Shown here: piece after piece, positions 29,971-40,343 of the stretch | How positions within the stretch are numbered: the stretch's first letter is position 1 | How the letters are laid out: each line of letters opens with the position of its first letter | Assembly (NCBI RefSeq): GCF_002142155.1 | Contig: NZ_NASD01000001.1 | Coordinates: forward strand, 184,384 to 248,383 | Reading direction: 5' to 3' | From: Gilliamella apis | GTDB lineage: Bacteria; Pseudomonadota; Gammaproteobacteria; Enterobacterales; Orbaceae | DNA: 64,000 nucleotides | Program-made: the position numbers and the translations under genes | The notes under the pieces: generated by a model | Database searches by the model: none | Told to the model about the DNA's origin: nothing | What the model saw: the letters and a program-made list of their open reading frames with translations, nothing else

Positions 29971-30327
29971 TTAAGACATCCCCACAAAAATAACACCAGC
30001 AGTTATTAATAACATGCCAATAATGCGATAAAGGGTGAGTAATTCTTTGAAAAGAATTCGACCGACTAACATGATAGTAATAATATTGAATGAGGCGAGT
30101 AATACGCCTTGTGAAAGTGGCACTAAGGTTAAAAAGGCTAGCCATAATAAAAATTCGGCAATGTAAGAGGCTATTCCTACCCAAATCCAATGATTTTTAG
30201 CCAAATCCAACCAATAGTACAACCCATCTCGATTGGTCGGTGATATTGCCGCATATTTAAAGGCAACTTGTCCTAAAGTATCAAAACAGATATTACTAAC
30301 CCAAAGAAAAATAACTAAAGATGACAT
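29971..30327 (-). CDS. half-size EamA/SMR-type transporter, first of a pair
   Basis: Protein of 118 aa with four membrane helices. Its first helix has CFDTLGQVAFKYAA, the same Asp and Gln-Phe-Lys pattern as its partner, and the last helices are of EamA type (LLASFNIITIMLVGRILFKE). The two differ enough to be an asymmetric pair rather than a recent duplicate. The start lies 5 bases after the alpha/beta-hydrolase stop, so the hydrolase, both transporter halves and the HAD phosphatase form one minus-strand operon. Confidence 0.78.
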   Translation of the reverse strand: MSSLVIFLWVSNICFDTLGQVAFKYAAISPTNRDGLYYWLDLAKNHWIWVGIASYIAEFLLWLAFLTLVPLSQGVLLASFNIITIMLVGRILFKELLTLYRIIGMLLITAGVIFVGMS

Positions 30328-30332
30328 TATGT

Positions 30333-31160
30333 TTAATTTCCTTCTGCAAGATTATTAAAAAATGAAGCACATTCTTTAATCACTTCTCGGCGTTGGCTAT
30401 CAATAGTAATTAAATGGTAACTATCATTTAGTACAATTAACTGTTTTGGACCAGAGACGTGTTTTTCAACTAATTTTGCATTTGTTTCAATATTGGCAAT
30501 GTCATCATTACCTGAATGCATAATTAAACACGGCGAGGTAACTTTAGGTAACTCCTGACGCATATGTTTAGCCAATAACTGCATTTCAGCTAAAGCTGGG
30601 AAAGGGTTACCTGCCAATCCAGCAGACGCTGCATCACCACTTAACATACTTTCAGATACAACGGCTCGTATCCGTTCATCCTTAAGGCCATAAGGTGGTT
30701 TTTCAATAAAAGATACTTTTTGAAAAATACCAAGTTTTTTGAAATAGACTAATAAAAAGAAGAATTTTTTAGCCCAAAATGGCATGCTCCAGCCATCATA
30801 AGAAAATGTAGGCGCTAAAACACCAACACCTTTCACTTGATTGGGACGATCGGCAGCTAATTTTAACGCTAATAATGCGCCCATAGATAAACCGGCGACA
30901 AACAGATTATCAACATGTTGAGCTAAATAATCAGCACCATCTTGAACACTTTTATACCAATCTTGCCAAGTTGTTTTACATAGATCTGCTTCTGTACCGC
31001 AGTGACCTGCTAGCTGTATTGCATACACAGTAAATCCAGCTTTATTTAAACCATTGGCTAAAATACGCATTTCATTTGGTGTACCAGTTAAACCGTGAAT
31101 TAATAGCACGCCATTTTTATTACCAGGTAAAAAATAAGATAAATCTTCAATTGTACTCAT
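30333..31160 (-). CDS. alpha/beta-hydrolase, Est30-type carboxylesterase
   Basis: Cytoplasmic hydrolase of 275 aa. It has the oxyanion motif LIHGLTGTPNEMR at about 20-32, the nucleophile elbow GLSMG at about 94-98, acid MHSGNDDI at about 220 and catalytic His in SYHLITID at about 250. The spacing and LTGTP motif match the Est30/monoacylglycerol-lipase type of carboxylesterase. It lies 10 bases after the HAD gene in the same operon. It may release an ester or lactone intermediate; the natural substrate is unknown. Confidence 0.83.
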   Translation of the reverse strand: MSTIEDLSYFLPGNKNGVLLIHGLTGTPNEMRILANGLNKAGFTVYAIQLAGHCGTEADLCKTTWQDWYKSVQDGADYLAQHVDNLFVAGLSMGALLALKLAADRPNQVKGVGVLAPTFSYDGWSMPFWAKKFFFLLVYFKKLGIFQKVSFIEKPPYGLKDERIRAVVSESMLSGDAASAGLAGNPFPALAEMQLLAKHMRQELPKVTSPCLIMHSGNDDIANIETNAKLVEKHVSGPKQLIVLNDSYHLITIDSQRREVIKECASFFNNLAEGN

Positions 31161-31170
31161 TATTATTCCT

Positions 31171-31899
31171 TTATTTTACCGCCATGACTGGAATTAGTGT
31201 TTGTTGCATCTGTTTTAATGCTTCGGTTACATCAGCAAAGCTCTCAATAGCACTGTGCTTAATATTGTTTTTTTCACAGTAATTAATCAACTTATCTTTG
31301 GCGAAAACCAGATCGACATGATGAGAAACGCAAAAATCGGACGTACCATCACCAACATATAAAATCTGAGGAAAATGTTGCTGTTGTTTAACATGATTGC
31401 ATTTGCAGTTACCACTTTGTTTAATACAATCCTTATTGGCAAATGGGAACTCAAGGCGCCAACTTCGTTGATTATTATGCATTAACTTATTGGCATAAAT
31501 AGGTAGATGCTCAATACCATGGTGTTTTAACACAAACTGAATAGCATAATCTAAGCCGTCACTAACTACATGAACTGGAATATGATTTTTTTCGGTGTAA
31601 TCAATAAATGCTTTAAAATTATTATCAATTTCAATTTTTGCTAATGCTTGATTGAGTTCATCCAGACTAGCATCCATTAATGCAATCTGTTTACTCATAC
31701 ATTCTTGAGAGCCGATTTTGCCACTAATCCATAATTCCTCAAGTTCATCACAACCATCTTGACCGAATTGGCTAAGTAAAGTATCAGTAACATCTTTAAC
31801 ACTAATTGTGCCATCAAAATCACATAAAATAATAGGGTTTTGGTGGTGAGTATAAGATGGCTGAAAAAGGTGATTAGTAATTGATGAAAAAGTATTCAT
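31171..31899 (-). CDS. HAD-IB phosphatase, MtnX-like
   Basis: Phosphatase of 242 aa of HAD subclass IB. It has motif I LCDFDGTIS at about 25-33, motif II VVSDG near residue 108, and motif III/IV YVGDGTSDFC at about 182. The cap has the helical form seen in MtnX, PHOSPHO1/2 and phosphoserine phosphatase (GSQECMSKQIALMD). The genes next to it are not methionine salvage genes, so the MtnX role is not supported and a pathway phosphomonoester is more likely. It is the first gene of the minus-strand operon and diverges from rstA. Confidence 0.78.
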   Translation of the reverse strand: MNTFSSITNHLFQPSYTHHQNPIILCDFDGTISVKDVTDTLLSQFGQDGCDELEELWISGKIGSQECMSKQIALMDASLDELNQALAKIEIDNNFKAFIDYTEKNHIPVHVVSDGLDYAIQFVLKHHGIEHLPIYANKLMHNNQRSWRLEFPFANKDCIKQSGNCKCNHVKQQQHFPQILYVGDGTSDFCVSHHVDLVFAKDKLINYCEKNNIKHSAIESFADVTEALKQMQQTLIPVMAVK

Positions 31900-31987
31900 A
31901 GTTAACGTAAAAATTGCTTAGTTATAGATATTGGCGCCAATTCTCTCATATAGTGCTAGTAAACTTTGTAGGCTCTTTGTATATCTT

Positions 31988-32017
31988 TTGTAACGAGGCT
32001 TCATTTACCTGTATAAT
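31988..32017 (+). promoter_or_regulatory. sigma70-type promoter of rstAB
   Basis: TTGTAA (31988-31993), an 18-base spacer and a perfect TATAAT (32012-32017) lie 43 bases before rstA. AGAGAACC just before the ATG supplies the ribosome site. Confidence 0.6.
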
Positions 32018-32060
32018 AAGGTATCTTGAAGTACACATTATACGGTAAAGAGAACCGAAA

Positions 32061-32789
32061 ATGAGTGAACGTATATTAATCATCGAAGATGATGAAAGAT
32101 TAGCCAATTTAATCCAAGTTTATCTAATTCGTCAAGGGTATATGGTTGATTGGCATAATAGTGGTGCCGGTGCCGAAGAAAAAATACAACAGATCAACCC
32201 TGATTTAGTTATTTTAGATGTCATGCTGCCAGAAAAATCTGGATTTGATATATGTCGAGATATACGTTCGTGGTTTACAAACTATATTCTGATTATGACC
32301 GCGAGTGAAGACAATATTGATGAAATTGTTGGTTTAGAGTTAGGTGCAGATGATTATCTTGCTAAACCTATTGAACCGCGGTTATTACTTGCTCGTATTC
32401 GCGCATTGTTGCGACGAAAACAGATCGAAACCGATAAAGAAAGCTATAAGGAACTAATAACTTCGTTTAACAATAATACTCTGGTCTTTGATAATTTAGT
32501 TATTGATGGTGAAAATCGAAGAGTGTTATTAGATGGGCAAGATATCGATTTGACTACGGCAGAATTTGATTTACTTTGGTTATTAGCAAATAACGCCGGT
32601 AAGATTTTATCTCGAGACGACATATTTTCCCAAGTAAGAGGTATTGATTTTGATGGCAGCGATCGTTCTATTGATGCGCGTATTTCTCGATTACGACGCA
32701 AATTACTAGATGATCCTGACAACTCATCGCGGATTAAAACCGTGCGCGGAAAAGGCTATCTATTTATGCGTGAAGGGGAAAATCATTGA
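32061..32789 (+). CDS. rstA: OmpR-family response regulator, RstA-like
   Basis: Response regulator of 242 aa: receiver domain with the acidic pair EDD at 9-11, phosphorylated Asp at 53 (VILDVMLP), MTAS and the switch Lys in YLAKPIEP, then a winged-helix DNA-binding domain (LTTAEFDLLWLLANN, DARISRLRRKL, VRGKGYLF). Sequence style and the partner kinase downstream (4-base overlap) fit RstA, which in E. coli acts downstream of PhoP. The name is from general resemblance; another OmpR-type regulator is possible. Confidence 0.82.
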   Translation: MSERILIIEDDERLANLIQVYLIRQGYMVDWHNSGAGAEEKIQQINPDLVILDVMLPEKSGFDICRDIRSWFTNYILIMTASEDNIDEIVGLELGADDYLAKPIEPRLLLARIRALLRRKQIETDKESYKELITSFNNNTLVFDNLVIDGENRRVLLDGQDIDLTTAEFDLLWLLANNAGKILSRDDIFSQVRGIDFDGSDRSIDARISRLRRKLLDDPDNSSRIKTVRGKGYLFMREGENH

Positions 32790-34129
32790 AACAATTATTA
32801 GCTAAACCGCTATTCTTCAATCGCCGTATCGTTTTTTATCTCGTTATTTTGCTTTCATTACAATGTATTATTGCTTATGGTGCATTATTGGTATTCGATT
32901 CATTGCCTTCGTCATTGACTGATATGCCTGATGATCATATTGTTTTTCGTGAATCACAACGTGGAACTGTCAACTTAATTCGTAAACACATTGATGAAAA
33001 TAAGCAACGTCCATTGCAAGAAGTAGTGAATGAATTACAGCCTTCTTTTGGTTATCCAATAAAAGTTTTACCAGAACAGACTATCTTGTCTCATTCCGTT
33101 AAAAAAGAGTTAGAAAAACTCGGTTTTGCTTATGATGGTGATGACGAGGTTGTCTATATTGATTTAAAGGATGGACATCTATTGCAACTAGGTCCGATTT
33201 TAATGCGCGATATATTAGAATCGAATACCATGTCGTTGAGTGTATTTCTTATTATTTGGGCCTTGTTTAGTGCCATTATCTTTTTTATTTTAATCTATTT
33301 TGCTTTTAGTGCTGTTTGGAAAGATCTGGTTAATATTCGTCAAACTGCAGAGCAATTGGGGCAGGGAAATTTAAAAGCACGTACTGAAAATGTGAAAGGT
33401 TGGTTATTCAAACCGTTAGCTAATGTACTTAATAACATGGGGACTCACATAGAACATTTAGTTAGTACCAATCAAACGATTTCGCATGCAATGGCTCATG
33501 AACTTCGCACGCCACTTGCACGGATGCGATTTGAGTTAAGTATGCTTGAAGAGTCTACTGATGAGCATGAAAAAGCATTACTGCAAAAAGGGATGAGCGA
33601 TGATATTGACGAACTTGAAACGCTAATTAATGCCAGCTTGAATTATTTCAAAATGCAGCAGAGTAACATCGAATTAAATCTTACTAATGTATCGTTGAAA
33701 GAATGGGGCGAAAAAGTTTGTCAATCATTAGCACTATTTAAACCAGAAGGGTTTGAGTTAGTTTGTAATAGTCAAGATGTAGAAGCCAAAATTGATACTA
33801 ATTTGGTTGAAACCATTGTCAAAAATTTACTACTCAATGCGTTTAAATATGCTACACATAAAGCAGTGTTGAATATCACAAAACAGGATCATCAAGTGAT
33901 TTTAGAGATTGATGATGATGGCGCAGGTATTCCTTTTGATGCGCGTGATAAAATTTTTATGCCTTTTGCTCGGCTTGATACTAGCCGCACACGTTCAACC
34001 GGCGGATATGGGTTAGGGCTTGCTTATGTAAAATTAATGGCGGAATTTCACGATGGTAAAGCCTTTGTGGTGACGAGTCCATTAGGGGGCGCTAGATTTG
34101 TGGTTTCGATAAAATCAGGCGATGAATAA
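32786..34129 (+). CDS. rstB: sensor histidine kinase, RstB-like
   Basis: Inner-membrane kinase of 447 aa. A first membrane helix spans about 15-38, a short periplasmic sensor about 40-145 and a second helix about 150-178. A HAMP linker follows, then the H-box AHELRTPLARM with His at 238, the N-box NLLLNAFKYA and the G-boxes DDDGAGIP and GGYGLGLAY. The periplasmic domain has no cysteine and is rich in acidic residues. It overlaps rstA by 4 bases, and the pair stands alone. Confidence 0.82.
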   Translation: MKQLLAKPLFFNRRIVFYLVILLSLQCIIAYGALLVFDSLPSSLTDMPDDHIVFRESQRGTVNLIRKHIDENKQRPLQEVVNELQPSFGYPIKVLPEQTILSHSVKKELEKLGFAYDGDDEVVYIDLKDGHLLQLGPILMRDILESNTMSLSVFLIIWALFSAIIFFILIYFAFSAVWKDLVNIRQTAEQLGQGNLKARTENVKGWLFKPLANVLNNMGTHIEHLVSTNQTISHAMAHELRTPLARMRFELSMLEESTDEHEKALLQKGMSDDIDELETLINASLNYFKMQQSNIELNLTNVSLKEWGEKVCQSLALFKPEGFELVCNSQDVEAKIDTNLVETIVKNLLLNAFKYATHKAVLNITKQDHQVILEIDDDGAGIPFDARDKIFMPFARLDTSRTRSTGGYGLGLAYVKLMAEFHDGKAFVVTSPLGGARFVVSIKSGDE

Positions 34130-34334
34130 TCAAGCTAAATTTAATAAAACTTAATCAAAAACTATTAAAAAAGATATAGATTTAAATAGGAATATTTTTT
34201 AGATAACTTAAAACTCTTGTTTTAACGTTTCGAAAAAACAAAAAATTTGCTATATTCTTTGGTCAAAATGATAAAAGTGAAAAATCTCATTTCTAAATTG
34301 GTCATGAGTTAACATATATAATTAGAGGTTTTTT

Positions 34335-36011
34335 ATGAGCGGTGTATTACCGACAGAGAACGAAACTCGTCCAACAAACTTTATTCGTCAAATTATTGAT
34401 GCAGATCTTGCGGCTGGAAAATATAAAACAACCCATACTCGTTTTCCGCCTGAACCTAATGGCTATCTACATATTGGTCATGCAAAATCTATCTGTTTAA
34501 ATTTCGGGATTGCGCAAGATTATCAGGGTAAATGTAATTTACGTTTTGATGATACCAATCCAGCTAAAGAAGATATTGAATACGTTGAATCTATTAAAGA
34601 AGATGTTCGTTGGTTAGGGTTCCAATGGGATGGTGAAATTTGTTACTCATCTGACTATTTTGACCGTTTATATGAATATGCATTAGAGCTTATCAATAAA
34701 GGTCTTGCTTATGTCGATGAACTGTCAGCTGATGAAATCCGCGAATATCGTGGAACATTAACACAAGCAGGTAAAAATAGCCCTTATCGTGATCGAAGCA
34801 TTGAAGAAAACCTAGCATTATTCATCCAAATGAAAGAAGGTAAATTTGCAGAAGGTAAAGCTTGTTTAAGAGCAAAAATCGATATGGCATCACCATTTAT
34901 TGTTATGCGTGATCCCGTGTTATATCGTATAAAATTTGCTGAGCACCACCAAACTGGCAATAAATGGTGCATTTATCCAATGTATGATTTTACACATTGT
35001 ATCTCGGATGCTATTGAAAATATAACCCATTCACTTTGTACGCTTGAGTTTCAAGATAATCGTCGTTTGTACGATTGGGTTTTAGATAATATTACTATTG
35101 AAGCAAGACCGCATCAGTATGAGTTTTCAAGATTAAATCTTGAATATGCGATTACTTCTAAACGAAAATTAACCCAGTTAGTTTCTGAACAAATTGTTGA
35201 CGGTTGGAATGATCCTCGGATGCCTACCGTATCTGGTCTGCGTCGCCGTGGTTATACACCGGCATCAATTCGTGAATTTTGTCGTCGAATTGGTGTAACT
35301 AAACAAGAAAATACTGTTGAAATGAGTACACTTGAGTTCTGTATTCGTGAAGATCTCAATGAAAATGCGCCACGAGCAATGGCGGTACTTGATCCTGTTA
35401 AAGTTGTCATTGAAAACTTTTCGGAAACACTAGATGAAGTACTTAGTATGCCAAATCACCCTAATCGCCCAGAATTAGGTCATCGAGAAGTGACATTCAC
35501 GCGTGAAATTTATATAGATAGAGCTGATTTTAGGGAAGAAGCAAATAAAAATTATAAGCGTTTAGTGTTAGGTAAAGAAGTTCGCTTGCGTAATGCTTAT
35601 GTGATACGAGCAGAGCGTGTTGAAAAAGATGCGGACGGTAATATTCAAACTATTTATTGTAGTTATGATCCTGCCACATTAAATAAAAATCCTGAAGATG
35701 GACGTAAAGTTAAAGGAGTTATTCACTGGGTGTCAGCTAAATTTGCTAAGCCAGCTGAAATTCGTCTTTATGATCGGCTATTTAATACTCCAAATCCAGG
35801 TAGTGCAGAGGACTTTTTATCAACTATCAATCCAAATTCATTAATTATTAAACATGGGTTTGTTGAGCCTAGTTTGCAAAAAGCCAAAGCAGAACAAGCT
35901 TATCAATTTGAACGTGAAGGTTATTTTTGTCTTGATAGTAAATATGCTACTGAAGATAATTTAGTATTTAATCGAACAGTAGGATTAAGAGACAGTTGGA
36001 ACGAAGCTTAA
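34335..36011 (+). CDS. glnS: glutaminyl-tRNA synthetase
   Basis: Class I synthetase (558 aa, E. coli 554) that charges tRNA-Gln. Signatures are [26 protein letters not shown] (HIGH motif), LRFDDTNP, and [11 protein letters not shown] in place of KMSKS (E. coli has MSKRKL). The C-terminal anticodon-binding beta-barrels are complete ([11 protein letters not shown] and [11 protein letters not shown]). AGAGG lies 8 bases before the ATG. A strong hairpin terminator follows 4 bases after the stop. It is transcribed alone after a 205-base AT-rich gap. Confidence 0.97.
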   Translation: MSGVLPTENETRPTNFIRQIIDADLAAGKYKTTHTRFPPEPNGYLHIGHAKSICLNFGIAQDYQGKCNLRFDDTNPAKEDIEYVESIKEDVRWLGFQWDGEICYSSDYFDRLYEYALELINKGLAYVDELSADEIREYRGTLTQAGKNSPYRDRSIEENLALFIQMKEGKFAEGKACLRAKIDMASPFIVMRDPVLYRIKFAEHHQTGNKWCIYPMYDFTHCISDAIENITHSLCTLEFQDNRRLYDWVLDNITIEARPHQYEFSRLNLEYAITSKRKLTQLVSEQIVDGWNDPRMPTVSGLRRRGYTPASIREFCRRIGVTKQENTVEMSTLEFCIREDLNENAPRAMAVLDPVKVVIENFSETLDEVLSMPNHPNRPELGHREVTFTREIYIDRADFREEANKNYKRLVLGKEVRLRNAYVIRAERVEKDADGNIQTIYCSYDPATLNKNPEDGRKVKGVIHWVSAKFAKPAEIRLYDRLFNTPNPGSAEDFLSTINPNSLIIKHGFVEPSLQKAKAEQAYQFEREGYFCLDSKYATEDNLVFNRTVGLRDSWNEA

Positions 36012-36015
36012 TCAT

Positions 36016-36049
36016 AATCAATACGCCAACTCTGGTTGGCGTATTGATT
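36016..36049 (+). terminator. glnS terminator
   Basis: A perfect 15-base-pair stem (AATCAATACGCCAAC with its complement at 36035-36049) closes on the tetraloop TCTG, 4 bases past the glnS stop. The T-tract is short (TTTAATCT). Confidence 0.85.
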
Positions 36050-36099
36050 TAATCTACTCTACTTTATATTTTTATTGATATCATCGTCAGAAGGTTAGT

Positions 36100-36128
36100 T
36101 TGGCTTACTTTTGCCGTATGAATATAAT
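36100..36128 (+). promoter_or_regulatory. sigma70-type promoter upstream of purL
   Basis: TTGGCT (36100-36105), a 17-base spacer and TATAAT (36123-36128) form a good promoter 254 bases before purL. It implies an unusually long leader or a separate small transcript. A second TATAAT at 36330-36335, without a clear -35, could start a shorter purL message. No PurR operator was found. The 371-base gap holds in addition only the glnS terminator and the 24-base repeat. Confidence 0.5.
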
Positions 36129-36251
36129 CCTTATAATAATGATTACTAACTGATTGTAATTAAAAAATTTCTTAATTTAATAATAAACATTAAAGATTTA
36201 TTTTAAAAAATTGTAGTGTTTTAAATAATCATAAAAAGCCGAATTGAGCGT

Positions 36252-36275
36252 TAAAAAACCCCTTTCCTCAAAATT
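36252..36275 (+). repeat. 24-base intergenic repeat, copy A (upstream of purL)
   Basis: The sequence, which starts TAAAAAACCCC and ends CCTCAAAATT, recurs exactly but inverted at 56277-56300. Here it lies 107 bases before the purL start, read toward purL. See the matching entry upstream of cbrA. Confidence 0.7.
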
Positions 36276-36382
36276 CTTTGATTACATTATATTATGATTT
36301 TTAAGATAGCCTCTTTGGTCAGTTTATTTTATAATGTTGTTCTATTTTTTTCCTATTTTGGCTTAAAAAGAGTACTCTTAGC

Positions 36383-39300
36383 ATGAAAATTTTAGCTGGT
36401 TCTTCTGCTCTATCTGCATTTCGTATTAATAAAATTTTATCCTCTTGTCGTGAACAATCTATCCCTATAACAAATATTGAAGCCCAATACATTCACTTTA
36501 TTGATTTAAGTGCTGAATTAACTGTTCAACAACAATTAACCTTAGATAAGTTGTTACAATATGGCCCTAAAAGTGCACAAATAGATGTCGAAGATAAAAC
36601 CAGTAAAATACTCTTTTTAGTTACTCCACGCGAAGGTACTATTTCGCCATGGTCATCTAAAGCTACTGATATTGCACATAATTGTGGATTATCACAAATC
36701 CATCGAATAGAACGAGGTATTGCTTATTATGTGCAAGCTAGTTCTCCGTTAACTGATTGTCAAAAAAATGCTTTTCTGGGCTTGATACATGACCGAATGA
36801 TGGAGACCGTTTTAAGCAGTTTTGAGCAAGCTGAACAATTATTTAGGGCTGATCAACCCAAACCAGTAACAATTATTGATTTGTTAGGACAAGGTCGTCA
36901 AGCATTAGAGGAAGCTAATCTAAAATTAGGTTTGGCTTTAGCACCAGATGAAATTGACTATTTAGTTGAGAATTTTCAGAAATTAAACCGTAATCCGACT
37001 GACATTGAGCTTTATATGTTTGGTCAAGCAAACTCTGAACATTGTCGTCATAAAATATTTAATGCTGATTGGATTATTGATGGTGTAAAACAACCAAAAT
37101 CATTATTTAAAATGATAAAAAACACCTTTGAACATACGCCAGATTATGTGTCATCCGCTTATAAGGATAATGCCGCGGTTATGGATGGTTCGAAAGTTGG
37201 ACGATTCTTTGCTGATTATGATAGTCGAAGCTATGATTATCATCAGGAATATGCTGATATTTTAATGAAGGTGGAAACCCATAATCACCCAACGGCAATA
37301 TCTCCTTGGCCGGGGGCGGCAACCGGTAGTGGCGGTGAGATTCGAGATGAAGGAGCGACAGGAAAAGGAGCTAAACCAAAAGCAGGATTAGTAGGTTTTT
37401 CTGTTTCGAACTTACGAATTCCCAATTTTGAACAACCTTGGGAACAAGATTTTGGTAAACCGGATCGAATTGTTAGTGCATTTGACATTATGATGGATGG
37501 ACCCTTAGGTGGTGCGGCATTTAATAATGAATTTGGTCGTCCAGCTTTACTTGGTTATTTTCGTACTTATGAAGAGAAAGTCAATAGCTTTAATGGCGAA
37601 GAGGTCAGAGGCTATCATAAACCAATTATGTTAGCCGGTGGTATGGGAAATATTCGTCGTGAACATATTCAAAAAGGTGAATTTCCTATCGGCTCCAAAT
37701 TAATTGTCTTGGGTGGGCCTGCCATGAATATTGGTCTAGGTGGTGGTGCTGCCTCATCTATGACATCAGGACAATCAGATGCTGATCTTGATTTTGCTTC
37801 AGTGCAACGTGATAACCCTGAAATGGAGCGTCGTTGCCAAGAGGTAATCGATCGCTGTTGGCAACTGGGTGATAAAAATCCTATTTTATTTATCCATGAT
37901 GTGGGCGCTGGTGGCTTGTCTAATGCGATGCCGGAATTGGTTAGCGATGGTGGCTGTGGTGGTCAGTTTGAATTACGCAAAATATTAAGTGATGAACCCG
38001 GAATGTCACCGTTAGAAATTTGGTGTAATGAATCTCAAGAGCGTTATGTACTAGCGATTCATCCGCAAAGTCTTGAGCTATTTGATGAACTTTGTAAACG
38101 AGAACGTACACCTTATGCTGTTATTGGTGAAGCCACAATAAATAAAGCGGTCGTGTTACATGATGAACATTTCAACAATAATCCGATAGATTTACCGTTA
38201 GATGTGTTATTGGGCAAAACCCCTAAAATGTTACGAGATGTTAAATCTAACCAAGCAGAAGGGGATCATTTTTCAACATCCGATATCAATTTATATGATG
38301 CGGTGAAACGAGTATTACATTTGCCAGTTGTGGCGGAAAAAACTTTCTTAATTACCATTGGTGATCGTTCGGTAACAGGTATGGTTGCTCGTGATCAGAT
38401 GGTTGGACCGTGGCAAGTGCCGGTTGCCGATTGCGCGGTGACAACAGCAAGTTTAGACAGTTATTACGGTGAAGCAATGTCGATGGGGGAACGAGCTCCT
38501 GTTGCCCTACTTAATTTTGCTGCATCAGCTAGATTAGCGGTTGGTGAAGCAATTACCAATATTGCTGCGACAAATATTGGCGACATTAAACGTATTAAGC
38601 TTTCAGCTAACTGGATGGCTGCAGCTGGTCATCCAGGTGAAGATGCTGGTCTTTATCAAGCCGTTAAAGCCATTGGTGAAGAGTTATGTCCTGCTTTAGG
38701 ATTAGCTATTCCGGTTGGTAAAGACTCTATGTCAATGAAAACAACATGGCAACAAGATGGTGAACAAAAAACGGTAACTTCACCGTTATCATTGGTGATT
38801 TCCGCATTTGCTCGAGTTGAAGATGTGCGTAAAACAGTTACCCCACAACTTTGTACAGATGAGGATAATCTATTACTATTTATTGATTTATCTAAAGGTC
38901 ATCAAGCATTAGGAGCAACAGCATTAGCACAAGTTTATCGTCATCTAGGACAAAGAACAGCTGATGTTCATGATGCTAAAGAATTAGCCGCTTTTTATCA
39001 GGCCATCCAAAGTTTAGTTGTGCAAAATACCTTACTTGCTTACCACGACCGTTCTGATGGTGGTTTATTGGTAACCTTAGCAGAAATGGCATTTGCAGGA
39101 CATTGTGGTATAGATATTGATATTAATTCACTTGGTAGCGATGTCATTGCCTCACTATTTAATGAAGAACTTGGCGCAGTTATTCAAATTCGTAATGGTG
39201 ATTTAGAAAAAGTCATGACATGCTTTAAGCAGCTTGGATTATCTCAGGCGATTCATAGATTAGGAACAGCTAAAACAGGACAGCAATTTATTATTCGTAA

Positions 39301-40285
39301 TAATAGCGCCGTTGTGTATAGCGAATCGCGATTGACATTAAGAACATGGTGGGCAGAAACCACTTGGCAAATGCAACGCTTACGTGATAATCCACAATGT
39401 GCAGATCAAGAACACCAAGCTAAGCAAAATGATGATGATCCAGGCTTAAATGTTCATATTACTTTTGATATTGAGCAAGATATTGCTGCACCTTACATAG
39501 TCAAAGGCGTGAAGCCTAAAGTTGCAGTTTTACGTGAACAAGGTGTCAATTCACATGTTGAAATGGCAGCAGCATTTGCTCGAGCGGGTTTTGAGTCAAT
39601 TGATGTTCATATGACTGATTTATTATCAGGTCAAGTGACTTTGAATCAATTTAATACGTTAGTTGCTTGTGGTGGTTTTTCTTATGGCGATGTATTAGGG
39701 GCTGGTGAAGGTTGGGCTAAGTCGATTTTATTTAATGAACAAGTCCGTCATGAATTTGAGCAATTCTTCCATCGCAATGATACTTTATCGTTAGGGGTCT
39801 GTAATGGCTGCCAGATGATGTCGAATTTAAAAGAACTGATACCAGGTGCTGAGTTATGGCCTCGCTTTGTTCGTAATATATCGGAACGTTTTGAGGCGCG
39901 TTTTAGTTTAGTTCAAATTCAATCTAGTCCGTCATTACTATTTACCGATATGGCAGGTTCGCATATGCCGATTGCGGTTTCACATGGTGAAGGTCAAGTT
40001 GAAACCCGTGATTTAGAACATTTGACTCGTTTAGAAGCTTCTGGCTTGGTTGCAGTTCGATATATTGACCATTTTGGTAAAGCGACAGAGCAGTACCCGG
40101 CAAATCCAAATGGTTCACCAAATGGTATTACCGCAGTAACCTCAAGTGATGGTCGAGCAACGATTATGATGCCGCACCCAGAGCGAGTATTTAGAACGGT
40201 AACCAATTCGTGGCATCCAGATAATTGGGGTGAAGATAGCCCATGGATGAGAATTTTCCGTAATGCTCGTAAGCAACTTAGTTAG
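36383..40285 (+). CDS. purL: phosphoribosylformylglycinamidine synthase
   Basis: Large single-chain FGAM synthase (1300 aa, E. coli 1295), fourth step of purine synthesis: FGAR, glutamine and ATP give FGAM. The N-terminal PurS-like domain, the linker, the two AIRS-like halves ([20 protein letters not shown], and [10 protein letters not shown] in the second half) and the C-terminal class I glutamine amidotransferase with nucleophile Cys at about 1140 ([10 protein letters not shown]) and the His-Glu pair ([10 protein letters not shown]) are all intact. A bidirectional terminator separates it from aroF. Confidence 0.98.
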   Translation: MKILAGSSALSAFRINKILSSCREQSIPITNIEAQYIHFIDLSAELTVQQQLTLDKLLQYGPKSAQIDVEDKTSKILFLVTPREGTISPWSSKATDIAHNCGLSQIHRIERGIAYYVQASSPLTDCQKNAFLGLIHDRMMETVLSSFEQAEQLFRADQPKPVTIIDLLGQGRQALEEANLKLGLALAPDEIDYLVENFQKLNRNPTDIELYMFGQANSEHCRHKIFNADWIIDGVKQPKSLFKMIKNTFEHTPDYVSSAYKDNAAVMDGSKVGRFFADYDSRSYDYHQEYADILMKVETHNHPTAISPWPGAATGSGGEIRDEGATGKGAKPKAGLVGFSVSNLRIPNFEQPWEQDFGKPDRIVSAFDIMMDGPLGGAAFNNEFGRPALLGYFRTYEEKVNSFNGEEVRGYHKPIMLAGGMGNIRREHIQKGEFPIGSKLIVLGGPAMNIGLGGGAASSMTSGQSDADLDFASVQRDNPEMERRCQEVIDRCWQLGDKNPILFIHDVGAGGLSNAMPELVSDGGCGGQFELRKILSDEPGMSPLEIWCNESQERYVLAIHPQSLELFDELCKRERTPYAVIGEATINKAVVLHDEHFNNNPIDLPLDVLLGKTPKMLRDVKSNQAEGDHFSTSDINLYDAVKRVLHLPVVAEKTFLITIGDRSVTGMVARDQMVGPWQVPVADCAVTTASLDSYYGEAMSMGERAPVALLNFAASARLAVGEAITNIAATNIGDIKRIKLSANWMAAAGHPGEDAGLYQAVKAIGEELCPALGLAIPVGKDSMSMKTTWQQDGEQKTVTSPLSLVISAFARVEDVRKTVTPQLCTDEDNLLLFIDLSKGHQALGATALAQVYRHLGQRTADVHDAKELAAFYQAIQSLVVQNTLLAYHDRSDGGLLVTLAEMAFAGHCGIDIDINSLGSDVIASLFNEELGAVIQIRNGDLEKVMTCFKQLGLSQAIHRLGTAKTGQQFIIRNNSAVVYSESRLTLRTWWAETTWQMQRLRDNPQCADQEHQAKQNDDDPGLNVHITFDIEQDIAAPYIVKGVKPKVAVLREQGVNSHVEMAAAFARAGFESIDVHMTDLLSGQVTLNQFNTLVACGGFSYGDVLGAGEGWAKSILFNEQVRHEFEQFFHRNDTLSLGVCNGCQMMSNLKELIPGAELWPRFVRNISERFEARFSLVQIQSSPSLLFTDMAGSHMPIAVSHGEGQVETRDLEHLTRLEASGLVAVRYIDHFGKATEQYPANPNGSPNGITAVTSSDGRATIMMPHPERVFRTVTNSWHPDNWGEDSPWMRIFRNARKQLS

Positions 40286-40291
40286 TAAAAA

Positions 40292-40317
40292 AAATCGCCG
40301 ACAATAGTCGGCGATTT
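40292..40317. terminator. bidirectional terminator between purL and aroF
   Basis: AAATCGCCGAC pairs with GTCGGCGATTT around AATA, with A-run and T-rich flanks on both sides. It lies 6 bases past the purL stop and before the aroF stop on the other strand. Confidence 0.88.
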
Positions 40318-40343
40318 ATAAAGATAACTTTATCTTTAACTGT

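Noticed and set aside
31171..31899. Methionine-salvage phosphatase mtnX
   Set aside because: The HAD fold fits, but no mtn gene lies nearby and the operon partners are unrelated.
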